Assembly: GCF_004328665.1 (NCBI RefSeq)
Contig: NZ_CP019770.1
Span: 1,798,001 to 1,862,000 of the forward strand
Direction of reading: 5' to 3'
From: Pseudoalteromonas sp. DL-6
GTDB lineage: Bacteria > Pseudomonadota > Gammaproteobacteria > Enterobacterales > Alteromonadaceae
DNA length: 64,000 bases
The translations under genes were made by a program, and so were the position numbers. The notes beneath the pieces are model-generated. The model was not told where the DNA came from. It ran no database searches and saw only the letters and a program-made list of their open reading frames with translations. Shown piece after piece: positions 8,924 to 17,157 of this stretch; position 1 is the first letter of the stretch, and each line of letters opens with the position of its first letter.

Positions 8924-10084
8924 ATGAACAAACTTAAAACACTAAAAAAACGCGCACTAATCACAACGGTAACAACAAGTTTATTGCTTGGTGCACTGGG
9001 CAGCCTTAATGCTCATGCTGTTGATTTTAAAGAACTAGACTCTTTAACCCTGAATATAAAACCCATGACAATTGCTAAAGGGATCGCTGTTCCTTGGGCA
9101 ATTGAACCACTACCTAATGGCGACTTATTAATTACTGAGCGCAGTGGCACCTTGTATTTACTGCGTAAAGATAGTGAAGCACTAATAAAGGTTACAGGAT
9201 TACCCAAAATTGATGCCAACGGCCAAGGTGGCCTGCTCGATTTAGCATTGCACCCTGACTTTGCAAACAACCAGTGGTTATACCTTACCTACTCAAGTAG
9301 TGAAGGTGATGGCGAAGGCAGCAACACCGCACTTATGCGTGCAAAGCTAAGTAACGATCGCAGCCAACTGCTTGAGCCACAACAATTATACAAAGGGGAA
9401 CATAATTCTAAAAAAGGCCAGCACTACGGCAGCCGGATTGTATTTGATAACCAAAACTATGTGTATTTTTCGATTGGCGATCGTGGCTCGCGCGATGTTA
9501 ACCCACAAGACTTAAGCCGTGATGGTGGTAAAATTTATCGCTTACACGAGGACGGTAAAATTCCTACCGATAACCCGTTTGTTGCGCAAAAAAATGCAAA
9601 ACCCGCCGTTTGGTCATATGGCCATCGTAATCCACAAGGTATGTGGTTTGATCAACAAACAACCACCCTATGGTCGCACGAACACGGTCCACGCGGTGGC
9701 GATGAGCTTAATATAATTAAGCCTAACACCAATTATGGCTGGCCAGTGGTGAGTTACGGTATTAACTACAGCGGTACATCATTTACTGATTTAACCGATA
9801 AACCGGGCATGCAAGCGCCAGTTTCGCAATGGACTCCCTCTATTGCCCCCTCTGATATGCTCATGGTTAAAGGTAATAAATACCCTGAGCTGAAAGGAAA
9901 AATGCTACTTGCTTCAATGAAGTACGCCTTTGTTAGCGTGCTTGAATTAGCCGACGGCAAAGTGGTTAAGCAACATAAACTACTTGAAGGCGTTGGCCGC
10001 ATTCGCAGCTTAGCTCAAGGCCCTGATGGTACTCTTTATTTAGGCTTAGATGGTCAAGGCATTGTTCGCCTAGATCCAAAGTAG
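8924..10084 (+). CDS. PQQ-dependent sugar dehydrogenase (soluble aldose/sorbosone dehydrogenase type)
   Basis: This protein of 386 residues counts from ATG at 8924, which puts a clean signal peptide (ending LNAHA) at the N-terminus; the frame is open upstream to 8873. It is a six-bladed propeller of the GSDH family: VPWAIEPLPNGDLLITERSG, GGLLDLALHPDF, YVYFSIGDRG, WSYGHRNPQGMWF and WSHEHGPRGGDELN appear in order and hold the usual PQQ/Ca-binding His, Arg and Asp residues. It is expected to oxidise aldose sugars in the periplasm with PQQ. I see no PQQ synthesis genes in the window. Confidence 0.9.
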   Translation: MNKLKTLKKRALITTVTTSLLLGALGSLNAHAVDFKELDSLTLNIKPMTIAKGIAVPWAIEPLPNGDLLITERSGTLYLLRKDSEALIKVTGLPKIDANGQGGLLDLALHPDFANNQWLYLTYSSSEGDGEGSNTALMRAKLSNDRSQLLEPQQLYKGEHNSKKGQHYGSRIVFDNQNYVYFSIGDRGSRDVNPQDLSRDGGKIYRLHEDGKIPTDNPFVAQKNAKPAVWSYGHRNPQGMWFDQQTTTLWSHEHGPRGGDELNIIKPNTNYGWPVVSYGINYSGTSFTDLTDKPGMQAPVSQWTPSIAPSDMLMVKGNKYPELKGKMLLASMKYAFVSVLELADGKVVKQHKLLEGVGRIRSLAQGPDGTLYLGLDGQGIVRLDPK

Positions 10085-10097
10085 CCATTTAACACAC

Positions 10098-10155
10098 CTA
10101 ATTACAGTAACAGCAAACTTTTTGCAGCTTAACTGCGTACTGTTACTGTAATTAG
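10098..10155. repeat. perfect 16-bp inverted repeat (hairpin)
   Basis: CTAATTACAGTAACAG (10098-10113) is exactly matched by its reverse complement at 10140-10155, with a 26-nt spacer. It lies between the sugar dehydrogenase stop and the start of the next small gene. There is no U-tract, so an RNA hairpin or a protein site is as likely as a terminator. Confidence 0.75.
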
Positions 10156-10177
10156 CTAATAAACAACGAGGGTGTTG

Positions 10178-10357
10178 ATGTTTTCATTTTTAAAGCCAGA
10201 TCCAATCAAAAAATTACGTAAAGAATACGACGCAAAATTAGAGCAAGGTATGCAAGCTCAAAGAAAAGGCGATATTAAAAGCTATGCGATGTTAACTGAC
10301 GAGGCTGAAAAAATCTGGAGTGAAATAGAAACACTCGAAGCCAAAAAAACTAAGTAA
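10178..10357 (+). CDS. DUF6435-type small protein
   Basis: The protein has 59 residues from ATG 10178, preceded at 5 nt by GAGGG; an upstream in-frame GTG at 10172 overlaps that RBS and is rejected. The sequence begins MFSFLKPDPIKKLRKEYDAK and is charged and helical, with AMLTDEAEKIWSEIETLEAK at the end. It resembles the short DUF6435 proteins common in Vibrio, Shewanella and Pseudoalteromonas, whose function is unknown. A strong terminator follows at 10384. Confidence 0.8.
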   Translation: MFSFLKPDPIKKLRKEYDAKLEQGMQAQRKGDIKSYAMLTDEAEKIWSEIETLEAKKTK

Positions 10358-10383
10358 ACATTTCACCAAATAAGTTTGAACCT

Positions 10384-10408
10384 ACCCCCGCATTAACAGT
10401 GCGGGGGT
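10384..10408 (+). terminator. terminator after the DUF6435 gene
   Basis: Stem ACCCCCGCA / TGCGGGGGT around a TTAACAG-type loop, followed by TGTATTT. GC-rich stem and T-rich tail support rho-independent termination on the plus strand. Confidence 0.75.
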
Positions 10409-10651
10409 TGTATTTCCCCGACTAAATAACTTCTATAAACATTTACCCAACTTGGAAAATTAAATACAATTCTTATAGGTTTAATTTGCATTTTCCCCAT
10501 CACGTTATTACAGCCCTATTAATGTATACTTAAAAGCCATTTTATTTCTCGCATAATCAGTTGTTTACATCAAAGTTAATTAGTGGAATTATTAACCAAT
10601 AGTTATTTTCCTCTGCTTGAGGGATATTCATTTTTAGCTCATGGGATGTTT

Positions 10652-11185
10652 ATGGAATTTAAGCAAGCGCAAAAAGACATGGATTTCGCCTATTTTGGTG
10701 GCGCAACAGGTGTTGTTATTTCTGGATTAATTTGGTGTTTTGCAGGTTTAATTGCAGTACTGTATTCAACTCAAGCAAGTATGCTTACACTGTTTATTGG
10801 AGGTATGTTTATACACCCACTGGCTATGTTGCTATCAAAAGTACTTAAGCGCCCTGGACAACATGACTCAACCAACCCATTAGGCAAACTTGCTTTAGAA
10901 AGTACCGTTATTTTATTTGTTGGTTTTTTCATCGCCTTCTATGTTTCTAAGCTGCATCTACAATGGTTTTATCCAATAATGCTGTTGGCAGTAGGTGTGC
11001 GTTATTTAATTTTTAATACTTTATATGGCGCAAAAGTTTATTGGCTTTTAGGTGCTGTGCTTATGCTAGCGGGAGTAGTTTGTATCTTATTAAATGCTAA
11101 CTTCGTCATTGGTGCTTTTGTTGGCAGCATAACAGAAGTTATATTCTCTATCGTGATCTTCAATAAATCAATAAGTCGGTCGTAA
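10652..11185 (+). CDS. multi-pass membrane protein, possible DUF7010 family
   Basis: I place the start at ATG 10652 because GGGA sits 5 nt upstream; the frame is open from a GTG at 10583, which has no visible RBS and adds 23 non-membrane residues. The resulting 177-residue protein has about six hydrophobic helices: FGGATGVVISGLIWCFAG first, then a GGMFIHPLAMLLSK motif, and ITEVIFSIVIF last. The GG...HPLAM..SK pattern recalls DUF7010 proteins, whose function is unknown. The RBS of the esterase gene follows 40 bp after its stop, so they may be co-transcribed. Confidence 0.7.
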   Translation: MEFKQAQKDMDFAYFGGATGVVISGLIWCFAGLIAVLYSTQASMLTLFIGGMFIHPLAMLLSKVLKRPGQHDSTNPLGKLALESTVILFVGFFIAFYVSKLHLQWFYPIMLLAVGVRYLIFNTLYGAKVYWLLGAVLMLAGVVCILLNANFVIGAFVGSITEVIFSIVIFNKSISRS

Positions 11186-11224
11186 AGACCCATAATAAAT
11201 TATTATCAACAAGGAGAGTGACCA

Positions 11225-12292
11225 ATGAAGGTGTTGTTATTTAGTTTTTTATTACTATGTTCACTATTTTCATCTGCATCTGATTTAATCTTAGCGAAAC
11301 AAATTACGTTAAAGTCAGACTCACTAGGAGAAGACAGAAACTTATTAATTAAGCTTCCAAATCAATATTATGAGAATAGCGCTACCTACCCTGTGTTATA
11401 CGTATTGCACGCTCAATGGGATATGCTTTCGACCTTAGCAACGCTTGATTTGTTAGCAGATCAGATCCCAAATTTTATAGTTATAGGTGTACAAAGTAGC
11501 GGAAAAGAGCTGAGCCCTAATAAGGGTAAGGTAACACCATTTGCTGAGTTTATTTCGCAAGAAGTCGTCACCTACGTCAATGCTAATTATCGAATAGCAC
11601 CGTATAGCATTTTGTCTGGACATTCGAACTCAGGACGTTTTGTCTTGGATTATTGGTTAAATAATCCCGCTGCTTTTTCAAGCTATTTTGCTTTTAGCCC
11701 CTCTGTTGATGATGGCTATATTGTCGATATGATCTCTCAATCAGACATTGAGTCTTTAAAAAGTAAAGCACCGCTAGCAATAACAATTGCAAATGAAGGT
11801 GAGCATATGCAACAGCCTTTTAGTAATTTAACGCAAAAACTGAGTGGTCTAGCTAAAGAGAAATTTGTATTTAAAAAGTTCCCCGAGCAAACCCATAGAA
11901 CAACAAAGCACCCTTCAATGCAGTTTGCGCTGCAGTCTACATTTACCAATTGGCAGCCAAGCTATGAGGTAAAAATTGCCGGATTGGACAGCCTAAAAAA
12001 GCACTACACTCAATTATCTAAAAAGTATGGCTTTACAGTCAATGTACCCAACGAAACATTGCAAAGACTCACCGCACATTATGCAATATCAAAAGATGAC
12101 AACGCGATTGAGCAATTGCGTAAGCATATTACTTTTACTATTAATCAAACTCCCGAAGGGCTTGATGCCTTGTTTGAAATTGCTGAATATTTAAGTGCTA
12201 ATGATTATGAAAGTGCCGGTGAGCGCATTTTTAATAAACTATGTGCTCAAGCTAAAAACGTGTCTCAGTGTACTGGCAAGCGTGCAATATAA
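11225..12292 (+). CDS. exported esterase-like alpha/beta hydrolase
   Basis: This 355-residue protein starts with a signal peptide ending near SSASD. YPVLYVLHAQWDM then gives the oxyanion-loop region, SGHSNSGRF near 135-143 the nucleophile serine elbow, and EQTHRTT near 215 the likely catalytic His. This order matches the Esterase (PF00756, IroE/EstD) family of the periplasm or envelope. The last 100 residues (ERLTAHYAIS onward) are helical and TPR-like, an extension found in many marine members. The substrate is unknown. RBS AAGGAGAG lies 6 nt before ATG. Confidence 0.85.
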   Translation: MKVLLFSFLLLCSLFSSASDLILAKQITLKSDSLGEDRNLLIKLPNQYYENSATYPVLYVLHAQWDMLSTLATLDLLADQIPNFIVIGVQSSGKELSPNKGKVTPFAEFISQEVVTYVNANYRIAPYSILSGHSNSGRFVLDYWLNNPAAFSSYFAFSPSVDDGYIVDMISQSDIESLKSKAPLAITIANEGEHMQQPFSNLTQKLSGLAKEKFVFKKFPEQTHRTTKHPSMQFALQSTFTNWQPSYEVKIAGLDSLKKHYTQLSKKYGFTVNVPNETLQRLTAHYAISKDDNAIEQLRKHITFTINQTPEGLDALFEIAEYLSANDYESAGERIFNKLCAQAKNVSQCTGKRAI

Positions 12293-12334
12293 TACAAAAG
12301 TTATAATAATTTAAGATTATACCGAGGAATACAG

Positions 12335-12742
12335 ATGTACACAGGTAGTTGTTTATGTGGCTCAATCAACTTTTCAATTAATGGTGCTGTTACTGATATT
12401 ATCCATTGTCACTGCTCGCTTTGTCGTAAGGCCAGTGGCAGTACTTTTGCTACTAATGGATTTATTAATGCGAGCGATCTGATATTAACTGACAAAAACG
12501 GCACACTTACTTTTTACCAAAGTAGTGAAGGTAAACGTAAGTACTTTTGTAAAACCTGCGGCGCACCAATATATAGTGCTAACGCTCAATCACCTCAAAG
12601 GTATCGCCTTCGTTTAGGCGCTTTGACCTGCGATATAACAGAGCGCCCCATATCGCATAATTTCATCACCTCAAAGGCAAATTGGGAGGATTTAGATGCT
12701 CAGCTTCCTCGTTATGAGAGGCATGAGCCAGGGCGTAAGTAA
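12335..12742 (+). CDS. GFA / CENP-V domain zinc protein
   Basis: The 135-residue protein has the Gfa pattern: CLCGSINF near residue 6, HCHCSLCRKASGS near 25, and FCKTCGAPIYS near 68. These cysteines bind zinc. The family includes glutathione-dependent formaldehyde-activating enzyme and many proteins without known activity. RBS GAGGAA lies upstream. It sits in a plus-strand run of small unrelated genes, so the context says little about its job. Confidence 0.9.
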   Translation: MYTGSCLCGSINFSINGAVTDIIHCHCSLCRKASGSTFATNGFINASDLILTDKNGTLTFYQSSEGKRKYFCKTCGAPIYSANAQSPQRYRLRLGALTCDITERPISHNFITSKANWEDLDAQLPRYERHEPGRK

Positions 12743-12782
12743 ATTCATATAAATTTATCTATTTTTTGTAGTGGGAGTTTGA

Positions 12783-13163
12783 ATGAAACTGAATCAAGTA
12801 ACTTTGCCAGTCAAAGATATGAATGAAGCGGTGAGTTTTTATCGCACACTTGGCTTTACCCAAATTGTTGATACACCTCATTATGCACGTTTTAGTTGCC
12901 CTGAAGGTGACTCTACATTTTCATTGTCTTTAGAAAGTGAATTTTTTGAAAATCATTCTGTAATTTATTTTGAGAACGATGACCTTGAACAATTGTGCCA
13001 GCAGTTAATCAAAAAAGGGATCGTATTCGAACAGCAACCCACAGAGCAAAGGTATCTATGGAAAGAAGCGGTTTTAAAAGACCCTTCAGGAAATAAAATT
13101 AAACTCTACAAAGCTGGAGAAAATCGATTAAACCCACCTTGGAAGGTACAAAAACAGCCATAA
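12783..13163 (+). CDS. VOC (glyoxalase/bleomycin-resistance fold) protein
   Basis: The 126-residue protein begins MKLNQVTLPVKDMNEAVSFY, the usual first beta-alpha-beta unit of the vicinal oxygen chelate fold, and ends with LKDPSGNKIKLYKAGENRLNPP, the second unit with its Asp-Pro-Gly-like turn. Members are metal-dependent lyases, isomerases, dioxygenases or drug-binding proteins; the substrate cannot be told. It lies 40 bp behind the GFA gene and is probably transcribed with it. Confidence 0.88.
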   Translation: MKLNQVTLPVKDMNEAVSFYRTLGFTQIVDTPHYARFSCPEGDSTFSLSLESEFFENHSVIYFENDDLEQLCQQLIKKGIVFEQQPTEQRYLWKEAVLKDPSGNKIKLYKAGENRLNPPWKVQKQP

Positions 13164-13176
13164 AGCTAAGCACGAA

Positions 13177-13206
13177 CCAGCATTGCGCTAAGCAGCTAAA
13201 TGCTGG
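13177..13206. terminator. hairpin between convergent VOC and SDR genes
   Basis: CCAGCATT / AATGCTGG 8-bp stem with a 14-nt loop in the 63-bp gap between two converging genes. Probable bidirectional terminator, though it lacks long T-tracts. Confidence 0.5.
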
Positions 13207-13226
13207 CGTTTAAGTACTGTACTTAG

Positions 13227-14018
13227 TTATTTATATTCCACCTTAGCGGTTAAGCGATTAAATAACCCAGGGAAAAACCGTTTTATAAACGGTGCCCAAC
13301 CACTTAACCCTTGACCTATCACAACTTCGTCTTTTTTATTGTAGATTGCAGTGAGCATTTTTGATGCGGCCACATTTACGTTCATACCATTTTCTATTGA
13401 AGGTTCAGGTTTGTTTTGCGCCTCCCCTTGCTCGTTTAATGAGTTATGGGCAATCGCCGTTTTAATTGAGCCTGGGCAAATAGTTAAGCAATGTATATTG
13501 TGCTCTGCTACTTCGGCGCGTAAGCAGTCCATAAAGCCTACCACAGCGTATTTACTGCCTGAATACCCGGTTCTAAACTTAGAGCCTACTTTGCCTGCGA
13601 CGCTGCTTATAGCCACTATTGAACCACTTTTACGCGTTACCATTGACGGCAATACCGCTTTAGTGAGTGCAATTAAGCCAAAGTAGTTTACTTCCATAAG
13701 TTGGCGATACACTTTAAAGTCGTTTTCTAAAAATAAGCTACGCTGTGATACACCGCCGTTATTGATTAAAATATCAATGGGGCCTAAGCTGTCTATTTGT
13801 GCTGACACATCCTGCAATACGGTTTCTGGCATTGATAAATCAAGCGGGATAACACGATGCCCCTCGCCTTTTAATTCAGCTTTTACTTGGTTGAGTTTAT
13901 CCACATTTCGCGCTGATAAAATGACCTTTGCACCTTGCTCTGCAAATTGCTTGGCAAGTTCTTCACCAATACCTGATGATGCACCGGTGATCCACACTGT
14001 TTTATTATTATAATCCAT
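13227..14018 (-). CDS. short-chain dehydrogenase/reductase
   Basis: This 263-residue classical SDR has the NAD(P)-binding TGASSGIGEELAKQF near residue 11, the structural NNGG near 87, Ser in ISSVAGKVG near 140, and YSGSKYAVVGF with the catalytic Tyr and Lys near 154-158. An ARNVDK segment after the second strand suggests NADP preference. The substrate is unknown. It lies 20 bp downstream of the Mpo1-like gene on the same strand, so the two are probably one operon; a link to lipid or hydroxy-acid chemistry is inference. Confidence 0.92.
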   Translation of the reverse strand: MDYNNKTVWITGASSGIGEELAKQFAEQGAKVILSARNVDKLNQVKAELKGEGHRVIPLDLSMPETVLQDVSAQIDSLGPIDILINNGGVSQRSLFLENDFKVYRQLMEVNYFGLIALTKAVLPSMVTRKSGSIVAISSVAGKVGSKFRTGYSGSKYAVVGFMDCLRAEVAEHNIHCLTICPGSIKTAIAHNSLNEQGEAQNKPEPSIENGMNVNVAASKMLTAIYNKKDEVVIGQGLSGWAPFIKRFFPGLFNRLTAKVEYK

Positions 14019-14038
14019 GGTTTACCTTATATTATTAA

Positions 14039-14542
14039 TTATGCTTTAGTTGGACCAGCTATTTCATTAACTTGGTGTTCTAAATCTTTATAAAAACCCA
14101 TTAAAAATAACAGCTCAACAGTGACATACAAAGGGCCAATAATTAAGCCAACTAAATCATCAACAAAAGCGGGCTTTTTACCTTCAAAATAATGACCAAT
14201 AAATTGTAATACCCAGCCAAATACAAACACCCCAACTCCAATTGTTAACCATGGCACCAAAGCCATAGCGGCAATTGGTTGTGCAGCTACCAGTAATAAA
14301 GTAAAAATAATGCCCATTATCAAACCAAGCGAAAAGCTCAGCATAAAATAGTAAACCACAGAGGCTAATACAAAAATTTGCGCACCATCAATGCTAAAGC
14401 TGGCGATAGGAATTTCAATTCGTGCAAGTAAACATAAAGCGGCAAACACAATAAGTGGAATACCAAAAAAATGGGTTAATACATTTCGTTTAGAACGATG
14501 GTACAAACCATACTGGCCGAGCTGTTGTTCAAGGGTTTTCAT
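14039..14542 (-). CDS. Mpo1-like (DUF962/YGL010w) membrane protein
   Basis: I choose ATG 14542 (167 residues) because AGGA lies upstream at proper distance and MKTLEQQLGQYGLYHRSKRN is the usual Mpo1-like beginning; the open frame runs 22 codons further. Conserved features are YHRSKRNVLTHFFGIPLI with the metal-binding His, four hydrophobic helices, and QFIGHYFEGKKPAFVDD near 122-138. Yeast Mpo1 is an Fe(II)-dependent dioxygenase that shortens 2-hydroxy fatty acids; the bacterial relatives are untested. It precedes the SDR gene and may share its transcript. Confidence 0.88.
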   Translation of the reverse strand: MKTLEQQLGQYGLYHRSKRNVLTHFFGIPLIVFAALCLLARIEIPIASFSIDGAQIFVLASVVYYFMLSFSLGLIMGIIFTLLLVAAQPIAAMALVPWLTIGVGVFVFGWVLQFIGHYFEGKKPAFVDDLVGLIIGPLYVTVELLFLMGFYKDLEHQVNEIAGPTKA

Positions 14543-14722
14543 GGCGATGTTCCTGTTGTTATTTTTATAAGCAAAGTTCACCTTATAAAAAAAGCCACAT
14601 AATAACAACTGATAACGAGAGTTAATCAGTAAAACTAAGTAAGTAGTAGTTTAATGCGTTATTGCTATAAATTAGGTAAAGTCATCGTTAATAATTAACG
14701 TGATCATCACGAGGACGTTTGC

Positions 14723-15121
14723 ATGTTTTTAAAGGCACTCGCCGTTGGCCTTTTGCTCGCTTTGGGTGAGGTCGTTAACGGCAATATTAGAGTAAGGATC
14801 TTACATAAATGTTACGCTCTAAAGCGCGCTAAAACGCTCAGCTTATTTTCCGGCACTGCGATTATTTATGCCATTGCGTGGATCACTTTGCCATGGATTA
14901 ACCCTATTTCGTACTTAGATTGTTTAAATGTGGGCTTAGTTTGGCTAACAATAATGCTTAGTTTAGATATTGTTGTGGGCAGATATGTATTTAAATGTAA
15001 GTGGCACAAAATTCTTGATGATTTTAACCTCTTCAAAGGTAACTTACTGAGTGTAGGGATGCTGTTACTTTTTATAAGCCCCAGCTTGGTATTTTGGTTA
15101 CAGATGAAAGTTATGGTCTAG
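14723..15121 (+). CDS. hypothetical four-helix membrane protein, 3' end inside a repeat
   Basis: The 132-residue protein has hydrophobic segments at about 3-18, 43-61, 70-90 and 108-126, and basic loops (RVRILHKCYALKRAK). I recognise no family. RBS GAGG is 8 nt before ATG. Its last codons and TAG stop (AAAGTTATGGTCTAG) are identical to the junction of the 120-bp tandem repeat that begins here. The repeat therefore reaches into the gene and supplies its present C-terminus. Confidence 0.75.
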   Translation: MFLKALAVGLLLALGEVVNGNIRVRILHKCYALKRAKTLSLFSGTAIIYAIAWITLPWINPISYLDCLNVGLVWLTIMLSLDIVVGRYVFKCKWHKILDDFNLFKGNLLSVGMLLLFISPSLVFWLQMKVMV

Positions 15122-15545
15122 TACACTCCTCTAATAGCGAAGCGTCTTTTCGCCCTCTTTGTGCATAATTCACTAAACCCTATTTGAACACAGAGAAGCG
15201 AATGAGGAGTAAATGAGAAGCCATAAAAAGTTATCGTGTAGTACACTCCTCTAAAAGCGCAGCGCCTCTTTGCCCTCTTTGTGCATAATTCACTAAACCC
15301 TATTTGAACACAGAGAAGCGAATGAGGAGTAAATGAGAAGCCACAAAAAGTTATGGTCTAGTACACTCCTCTAAAAGCGCAGCGTCTCTTCGCCCTCTTT
15401 GTGCATAATTCACTAAACCCTATTTGAACACAGAGAAGCGAATGAGGAGTAAATGAGAAGCCACAAAAAGTTATGGTGTAGTTCACTTCTCTAAAAGCGC
15501 AGCGCCTCTTCACCCTCTTTGTGCGTTAATCACTTAAAATCTATT
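15107..15545. repeat. tandem array of a 120-bp repeat, about 3.5 copies
   Basis: Three nearly identical 120-bp units start at 15121, 15241 and 15361, and a decayed fourth starts at 15481. Each unit reads GTACACTCCTCTAAAAGCGC, then a CTCTTCGCCCTCTTTGTGC block, then ACACAGAGAAGCGAATGAGG, then AGTAAATGAGAAGCC. The CTCTTTGTGC and CACAGAGAAGCGAATGAGGA blocks are imperfect inverted copies of each other. Related single copies occur at about 40540-40629 and 57813-57905, so this is a dispersed repeat family that has tandemly duplicated here. There are no spacers, so it is not CRISPR. Confidence 0.9.
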
Positions 15546-15583
15546 TAAAGTCAGAAATAAATAAGCTTTCAACATACCGCTAT

Positions 15584-16000
15584 CTAAGCTAATGCGGTTA
15601 CCAGCTTGCCTTTTTCATGTGTGGGTTGCATTGCCATTCGCTCCGTGCCTTTTTCGAATTCTTGCTCTAACATTTTTTGTAGTTCGGCAATCTGCTCTTT
15701 TATAGCGTCTACATCAGCACCTTGCTCTTCTAGTTTTTCTGCCAACGCTGCTATTGCTGCCTTTAGCTCAGCTATTTTTTCTTTATCAACACCTAAGCGT
15801 TGATAAATTAATGCCTCTTGCGCATTTTCTAAAAAGCTTTTGTCTGCTGGCTTAGCGATAAAATTGGGGGGTGCTTGGTTTTCAGCGGCACTGGTTGTTG
15901 CCACAGCGGCAGACGTCGGCACAACATCACTCGTTTTTGCCGCTTTGTTAACGGGGCTGTTATAACTACTAAATTGATTTTTAAAGGTTATTGATGTCAT
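15584..16000 (-). CDS. hypothetical coiled-coil protein
   Basis: The 138-residue protein has no signal peptide. It has a low-complexity Ala/Ser/Thr-rich segment (about 18-42), the stretch SFLENAQEALIYQRLGVDKE, and then a clear coiled coil at about 70-118 (IAELKAAIAALAEKLEEQGA and AEQLQKML-like heptads). I do not recognise the family; similar proteins with LGVDKEKI and an AIAALAEKLE-type coil occur in marine gammaproteobacteria. It stands alone between the 120-bp repeats and a LysR gene. Confidence 0.7.
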   Translation of the reverse strand: MTSITFKNQFSSYNSPVNKAAKTSDVVPTSAAVATTSAAENQAPPNFIAKPADKSFLENAQEALIYQRLGVDKEKIAELKAAIAALAEKLEEQGADVDAIKEQIAELQKMLEQEFEKGTERMAMQPTHEKGKLVTALA

Positions 16001-16083
16001 TAGCTGAAATCCATTTTGCTTAACTGCAATAACACAGCAACTTTGATACCAATTGATATTTTTATTATGTATAAGGCTTATTT

Positions 16084-17028
16084 TTATTTCAAATTAAGCC
16101 CACTTAGCTCATTTCGCACCCATTTTTTATCTAAATATTGCTCTAAGTGTTGCTCGGCAAACTTTAAAAAACTGCGTGCAGCATGTGATATGTGTCGGTC
16201 TGTACGCACCACAAAATACCAATGACTGGCTAAAGTAGTGTCGGTGACATTGAGTACTTTAAAGCTATTATCACCTTTAGGCAGCACATGCTGAGAAAGC
16301 ACCGCAATTCCCATACCTGAAGCTACCGCCACTCTAATGGCTTCGTTACTGGCCATTTGCACACTGTCACTTAATACCAAGCCTCTACTTTGCAGCTCGC
16401 TCTCAAATAACATGCGCGTTGCGGAGCCTGTCTCGCGTAGTAAAAAACGATACGGAACTAAATCAGCCAGTGTCAACGCGGTTTTATCGGCTAACGGATG
16501 ATTTAGCGGCACTATAAACACTAAAGGATTATGTAAAAACCTAGCTGCTTGGGCATGCTCTAATGATGGCGGGTGACTAAATACATAAATATCATCTTCT
16601 CCGCGTTCAAAGCGTGCTAAAACAGCAGAGCGATTACCTATTTCAAGTGGCAGCTCTACATGCGGGTGTTCATTACTGTATGGTCCTAGCAACTTAGGTA
16701 GAATATATTGGGCGGTATTAACCATGGCAATTTTACATCGTCCACGTTCCCCCCCTTTTAGCTCCGCTAGGTAATCTTGGTAGTCTTCAAAATGACCAAA
16801 AACCTGCTGACAGGTTCTAAACAAGGCCATGCCGGCTTCGGTTATTTGCAACTTTTGTTGCTGCATAATTATTAACGGCTCACCTACCGCTTCTTGTAAG
16901 CGTTTAATTTGTAAAGAAACCGTAGGCTGAGTCAAATGAAGCCTGCGCGCCGTTTCGCTTATAGAGCCGGTTTTTACTACACTCATAAATACTTCAAGTA
17001 GTCTAAAAGAAAGTTGCCTTATGTTCAT
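16084..17028 (-). CDS. LysR-family transcriptional regulator, divergent from SbtA-type permease
   Basis: The start is ATG 17028 (314 residues), with GAGG 5 nt upstream; a GTG two codons earlier is less likely. The N-terminal winged helix includes FMSVVKTGSISETARRLHLT and QPTVSLQIKRLQEAVG, and the rest is a periplasmic-binding-protein-like effector domain. The nearest families are CysB/CbbR-like LysR proteins. It is divergent from the bicarbonate-permease gene, so it probably controls it, and the palindrome at 17038-17053 lies between them. Confidence 0.88.
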   Translation of the reverse strand: MNIRQLSFRLLEVFMSVVKTGSISETARRLHLTQPTVSLQIKRLQEAVGEPLIIMQQQKLQITEAGMALFRTCQQVFGHFEDYQDYLAELKGGERGRCKIAMVNTAQYILPKLLGPYSNEHPHVELPLEIGNRSAVLARFERGEDDIYVFSHPPSLEHAQAARFLHNPLVFIVPLNHPLADKTALTLADLVPYRFLLRETGSATRMLFESELQSRGLVLSDSVQMASNEAIRVAVASGMGIAVLSQHVLPKGDNSFKVLNVTDTTLASHWYFVVRTDRHISHAARSFLKFAEQHLEQYLDKKWVRNELSGLNLK

Positions 17029-17037
17029 ACACACCTC

Positions 17038-17053
17038 ATAGATTTTTATCTAT
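17038..17053. promoter_or_regulatory. candidate LysR operator
   Basis: ATAGATTTTTATCTAT is an inverted repeat (ATAGAT-N4-ATCTAT) with the T-N11-A geometry of LysR sites, 10 bp upstream of the lysR start and between the divergent genes. Confidence 0.55.
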
Positions 17054-17098
17054 AGGATGGTAGCATTCATTTTATTATTTACTATATAAAGATTTGCC

Positions 17099-17104
17099 TA
17101 TAAT
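17099..17104 (+). promoter_or_regulatory. probable -10 box of the SbtA-type permease gene
   Basis: Consensus TATAAT lies 53 bp before the GTG start and about 45 bp from the LysR palindrome. No good -35 hexamer is present at 17 bp, consistent with an activator-dependent promoter. Confidence 0.4.
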
Positions 17105-17157
17105 GGCGCCGCTCAACAAAATGAATTAGTAACAACGAAAACAAAGAGGAGAACAGC

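Noticed and set aside
15121..15480. Regular repeats as a possible CRISPR array
   Set aside because: The whole 120-bp period is repeated with no unique spacers, and no cas genes are present.
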